DNA from: Bacillota bacterium
GTDB taxonomy: Bacteria; Bacillota; UBA4882; UBA8346
Assembly: GCA_023400055.1 (NCBI GenBank)
Contig: JAEXFN010000008.1
Coordinates: 60,208-124,207 of the forward strand
Direction: 5' to 3'
DNA: 64,000 nucleotides
Shown here piece after piece: positions 60,351-64,000 of this stretch (the stretch's first letter is position 1; each line of letters starts with the position of its first letter). Under the pieces are notes generated by a model that had not been told where the DNA came from, made no database searches, and saw only the letters and a program-made list of their open reading frames with translations. A program made the translations under genes and the position numbers.

Positions 60351-61361
60351 TTGCAACGGTTTTTCAAGGAACACTGGATTTTATTGTTGGCCCTGCTGCT
60401 GTTGCTCTTCATGGCCATACCGCTGCTGCATTTCGGGAACTTCTTGCGGAGCTGGGACCGGCACCCCGCCGGTTTTGACGTCTGGAATCCCGGCGGTTCG
60501 CCGCGGCTCGGCTTCTGCCTGAATGATCTGGCGGAGCGCCGTTGGGCGGAGGAACAGGTCGTTTGGCGGCAGGAAGCGGCCCAGCGCCGGATCCCTTTCC
60601 GGATCCGCATCGCCCATCGTTCCCTGGAACGGCAGATCCGCCAACTGCGCCGTTTCATCGCCGAAAAGGCGGCGGTGGTGATCCTGGTGCCGGTCAGCCG
60701 GAGCGGACTGGCCGATGTCCTCCAGGAAGCCGTCCGGGCGGGGACGAAGATCATTTTATACGATGAACTTACCGCCGGCCCGGTCGAAGGCTACTGCGGC
60801 CCGGATTACCGGCAACTGGGCCGCAGCCAGGCCGCGGCCCTGGTGGCGGCGGCGGGCCCCGGCAATTATCTGCTCTTTCGGGGGCCGGCCGACAGTGCCA
60901 AGGCGGAGCGGCTGACCCAGGGGCAGTTGGAGGCCATTCGGCAAGCGGCGCCGCAGCGAGCGCGGCTGCTGGCTACGGTCGTGCTGCCGGGCGGCGCGGC
61001 GGACCAGGCCGCGCCCAAAACCCGGACCTTCCTGACCCATCAGCCGGTGAAGGGGATTTTAACTCCCGACGATCTGACCGTCGCGGAGATCAGTCGCTTT
61101 CTGCAGCAACAACAGCCGCCCTTGCCTTTTCTGGGCGGGGTGGGCGGCGAAGCCGAGATTGAGCAGCGGATCAAAACCGGCGCCAAGCTGATCACGGTGC
61201 GGCTGGATTATGCCCGGCTGGCCCGGACGGCTTTCGAGAATGCCCGGCGCCTGCTCGACGGCTCTTCATTCCATGGCAATGCGACGATCCAGAACGGCTC
61301 GGCAAAGATCCCCGCCTGGTTACTGCGGGATTACGCAATATTGCCGAGTATCGGCAAATAG
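60351..61361 (+). CDS. Second membrane-anchored sugar-binding protein
   Basis: A 336-residue type I periplasmic binding fold with an uncleaved N-terminal helix (WILLLALLLLLFMAIPLLHF). RHPAGFDVWNP precedes the first domain, and strands such as AAVVILVPVSRSGLADVLQE, GYCGPDYRQLGRSQAAALVA and LITVRLDYARLARTAFENA follow the RbsB fold. TTG 60351 with GAACGGAGG upstream is preferred to TTG 60333. It follows the response regulator by 30 bases. Together with the protein at 56092 it brackets the two-component genes, suggesting a pair of sensor subunits rather than importers. Confidence 0.8.
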   Translation: MQRFFKEHWILLLALLLLLFMAIPLLHFGNFLRSWDRHPAGFDVWNPGGSPRLGFCLNDLAERRWAEEQVVWRQEAAQRRIPFRIRIAHRSLERQIRQLRRFIAEKAAVVILVPVSRSGLADVLQEAVRAGTKIILYDELTAGPVEGYCGPDYRQLGRSQAAALVAAAGPGNYLLFRGPADSAKAERLTQGQLEAIRQAAPQRARLLATVVLPGGAADQAAPKTRTFLTHQPVKGILTPDDLTVAEISRFLQQQQPPLPFLGGVGGEAEIEQRIKTGAKLITVRLDYARLARTAFENARRLLDGSSFHGNATIQNGSAKIPAWLLRDYAILPSIGK

Positions 61362-61479
61362 GAGCTTTCTCCCAGGAAAGCGCGCTAACCAAGGGATCGC
61401 CAGCCTGCCAGGTTCTACAAGAAAAGGGGTAATCTATCCTAATATAGCAAAATATGAACATGATATTTTACAGATTATT

Positions 61480-61512
61480 AAAATTATCTTCACCGGAAGA
61501 TAATTTTTTTTA
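61480..61512 (+). terminator. Terminator of the sensor operon
   Basis: AAAATTATCTTC (61480-61491) pairs perfectly with GAAGATAATTTT (61496-61507) across ACCG, followed by a T-run. It separates the sensing genes from the transporter genes. Confidence 0.9.
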
Positions 61513-61641
61513 GGGAGAGAGCCGTTAATTCCAGAGGCCAAACCTTCGCCGCGGCGAAACATCGCTATAGCAAACAACTCCAAAGGCTTCCGGAGGAGCT
61601 GTTCGAAAAAATACCTATGTGAACTCGAGGAGGAGTAAGTA

Positions 61642-62658
61642 GTGAAGAAAAAGGTAGTTTCCGGGATCGTAGTGGCGGCAGTAGCCGTCGTCCTGCTGGT
61701 CGGCGCATTCGCCCAGGCCGCGTCCAAAACGATTACCATCGGCTGCGCTATCTACAAGTTCGATGACACCTTCATGAGCGGCGTCCGGAGCGCGATCATG
61801 GCTGCGGCGGGCAACAAAGCCAAAGTTGAGATCGTCGACAGCCAGAACTCACAACCGACCCAGAATGACAAAGTCGACCTGTTCATCACCAAACGCGTCA
61901 ACGCCCTGGCCATCAACCCGGTGGACCGCACCGCCGCCGGCGTAATCATCGATAAAGCCAAAGTGGCCAACATTCCGGTAGTATTCTTGAACCGGGAACC
62001 GTTGCCGGAAGACATGAAGAAATGGAATAAGGTTTACTATGTCGGCGCCAAAGCCGAGCAATCGGGCATTATGGAAGGCCAGCTGATCGTCGATTACTGG
62101 AAGTCCCATCCCGAAGCTGACAAAAACAAAGACGGCGTGATCCAGTACGTGATGCTAAAAGGCGAGCCCGGCCACCAAGACGCCGAGCTGCGCACCAAAT
62201 ATTCGATTCAAGCCATTGAGAACGCCGGCTTGAAAGTTCAGAAACTGGCCGAAGACACCGCGATGTGGGACCGGGTCAAGGGTCAAGAGAAAATGGCCGC
62301 GTTCCTCGCTGCGCACGGCGACAAGATTGAAGTAGTGCTCGCCAACAACGACGACATGGCGCTCGGCGCGATCGAAGCGCTGAAAGCGTCCGGTTACTTC
62401 AAAGGCGGCAAATATATGCCGGTCGTCGGCGTCGACGCCACTGCCCCCGCCTTGAAAGCGCTCGAGGAAGGCACCCTGCTCGGAACCGTCTTAAATGATG
62501 CCAAGAACCAAGGCAAAGCCACCTTCAACCTGGCGAACGTCCTGGCCCAAGGCAAACAACCGACCAAAGCCAATATCGGTTACACCATCTCGGACGGCAA
62601 ATACGTCTGGATCGATTACAAGAAGATCACCAAAGCCAACATGAATGAAGCGAAATAA
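61642..62658 (+). CDS. Sugar ABC transporter substrate-binding protein (MglB-like)
   Basis: A 338-residue periplasmic binding protein of the galactose/glucose (MglB) group. A cleavable signal peptide ends in FAQA/ASK; there is no lipobox Cys, which suits a soluble periplasmic protein of a diderm. Ligand-site stretches are present: IYKFDDTFMSGVRSAI, AINPVDRTAAGVIIDKAK, VFLNREPLP and EVVLANNDDMALGAIEALK, and the final segment VVGVDATAPALKAL. GAGGAGTAAG precedes GTG/ATG 61642. The ATPase gene follows after an attenuator hairpin. Confidence 0.93.
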   Translation: MKKKVVSGIVVAAVAVVLLVGAFAQAASKTITIGCAIYKFDDTFMSGVRSAIMAAAGNKAKVEIVDSQNSQPTQNDKVDLFITKRVNALAINPVDRTAAGVIIDKAKVANIPVVFLNREPLPEDMKKWNKVYYVGAKAEQSGIMEGQLIVDYWKSHPEADKNKDGVIQYVMLKGEPGHQDAELRTKYSIQAIENAGLKVQKLAEDTAMWDRVKGQEKMAAFLAAHGDKIEVVLANNDDMALGAIEALKASGYFKGGKYMPVVGVDATAPALKALEEGTLLGTVLNDAKNQGKATFNLANVLAQGKQPTKANIGYTISDGKYVWIDYKKITKANMNEAK

Positions 62659-62688
62659 TTCGTTACAGTTCACCGATTAACGACTCGC

Positions 62689-62735
62689 AAAGCAAGCAGG
62701 GGGGCAGATCATGCTGAAATGCTCCCTTGCTTTTT
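62689..62735 (+). terminator. Attenuator between binding protein and ATPase
   Basis: AAAGCAAG (62689-62696) pairs with CTTGCTTT (62726-62733), followed by a T-run. Partial termination here would give more binding protein than ATPase. Confidence 0.7.
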
Positions 62736-62818
62736 AATACCGTGGCGCAATAACTTAACGTTAAGAATCGCCAATTTAGCCCAAGTGATTGTCTTTTCGA
62801 CAGCGGGGAGGCATTGCA

Positions 62819-64000
<1,182 letters not shown>

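Overview
The window looks like a chromosome segment of a spore-forming diderm Firmicute, most likely Limnochordia (Hydrogenispora-like) or a Negativicutes relative. It carries lipid A and LPS-export genes (lpxC, fabZ, lpxA, lpxI, lptC, lptA, lptB, an LptF/G permease, a short LptD) and an SLH-type outer-membrane protein. Next to them are typical Clostridia/Bacilli features: CIRCE-controlled htpG, a SCIFF peptide with its radical SAM maturase, a DUF3794 protein, YtxH proteins, a LysM protein without signal peptide, and TTGACA/TATAAT promoters. The core is GC-rich; 28-40 kb is clearly more AT-rich. The taxonomic call is inference.

Layout. 0-6 kb: DUF362 protein, UV endonuclease UvsE, a 21-bp repeat array, two tandem 27-residue peptide genes, a small coiled-coil protein, an SDR and a DUF3794 protein, then the first copy of a ~215-bp dispersed element. 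6.3-22.4 kb: the envelope block. It opens with an 840-residue membrane protein and an ABC ATPase, then a strong promoter and lpxC-fabZ-lpxA-lpxI-lptC-lptA-lptB-lptF/G, DUF3084, a YqgF-like protein, an SLH/beta-barrel protein, a repeat-containing exported protein and LptD. 22.6-27.9 kb: a second 21-bp array, an orphan DNA methyltransferase, tRNA-Ala(CGC), SCIFF peptide and maturase, LysM protein and rlmD.

27.9-36.8 kb is a decayed prophage or integrative element inserted at the 3' end of rlmD. It holds a broken tyrosine integrase, broken tail genes, an intact O-acetyltransferase, a holin, a broken GH108 endolysin, an unknown membrane protein and a broken KAP NTPase. It is flanked by 20-bp direct repeats, and the far end carries a second rlmD 3' end. 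37-40.2 kb is an AT-rich block: two flavin oxidoreductases divergent from an HxlR regulator, a free-Met-sulfoxide reductase and a HAD hydrolase, followed by the second dispersed element and a different 21-bp repeat array.

40.9-45.6 kb: a FucU/RbsD mutarotase, a FadR-type regulator and a three-gene GlpA-like / FAD oxidoreductase / DUF1667 operon. 46-52.4 kb: a 1567-residue double P-type ATPase whose N-terminal half is catalytically dead, with small YtxH-type and hypothetical genes. 52.6-55.6 kb: a CPBP protease and htpG. 56-64 kb: a sugar-sensing and uptake system: anchored binding protein, YesM-type kinase, AraC-type response regulator, second anchored binding protein, then a soluble MglB-like binding protein and an MglA-like ATPase cut by the window end.

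Most notable: the twin micropeptides, the 21-bp palindromic arrays at four intergenic sites, the dispersed hairpin element, the mini-LptD with a conserved cysteine pattern and no normal start codon, the permease ending in an EAA loop beside lpxC, and the doubly flanked rlmD element.
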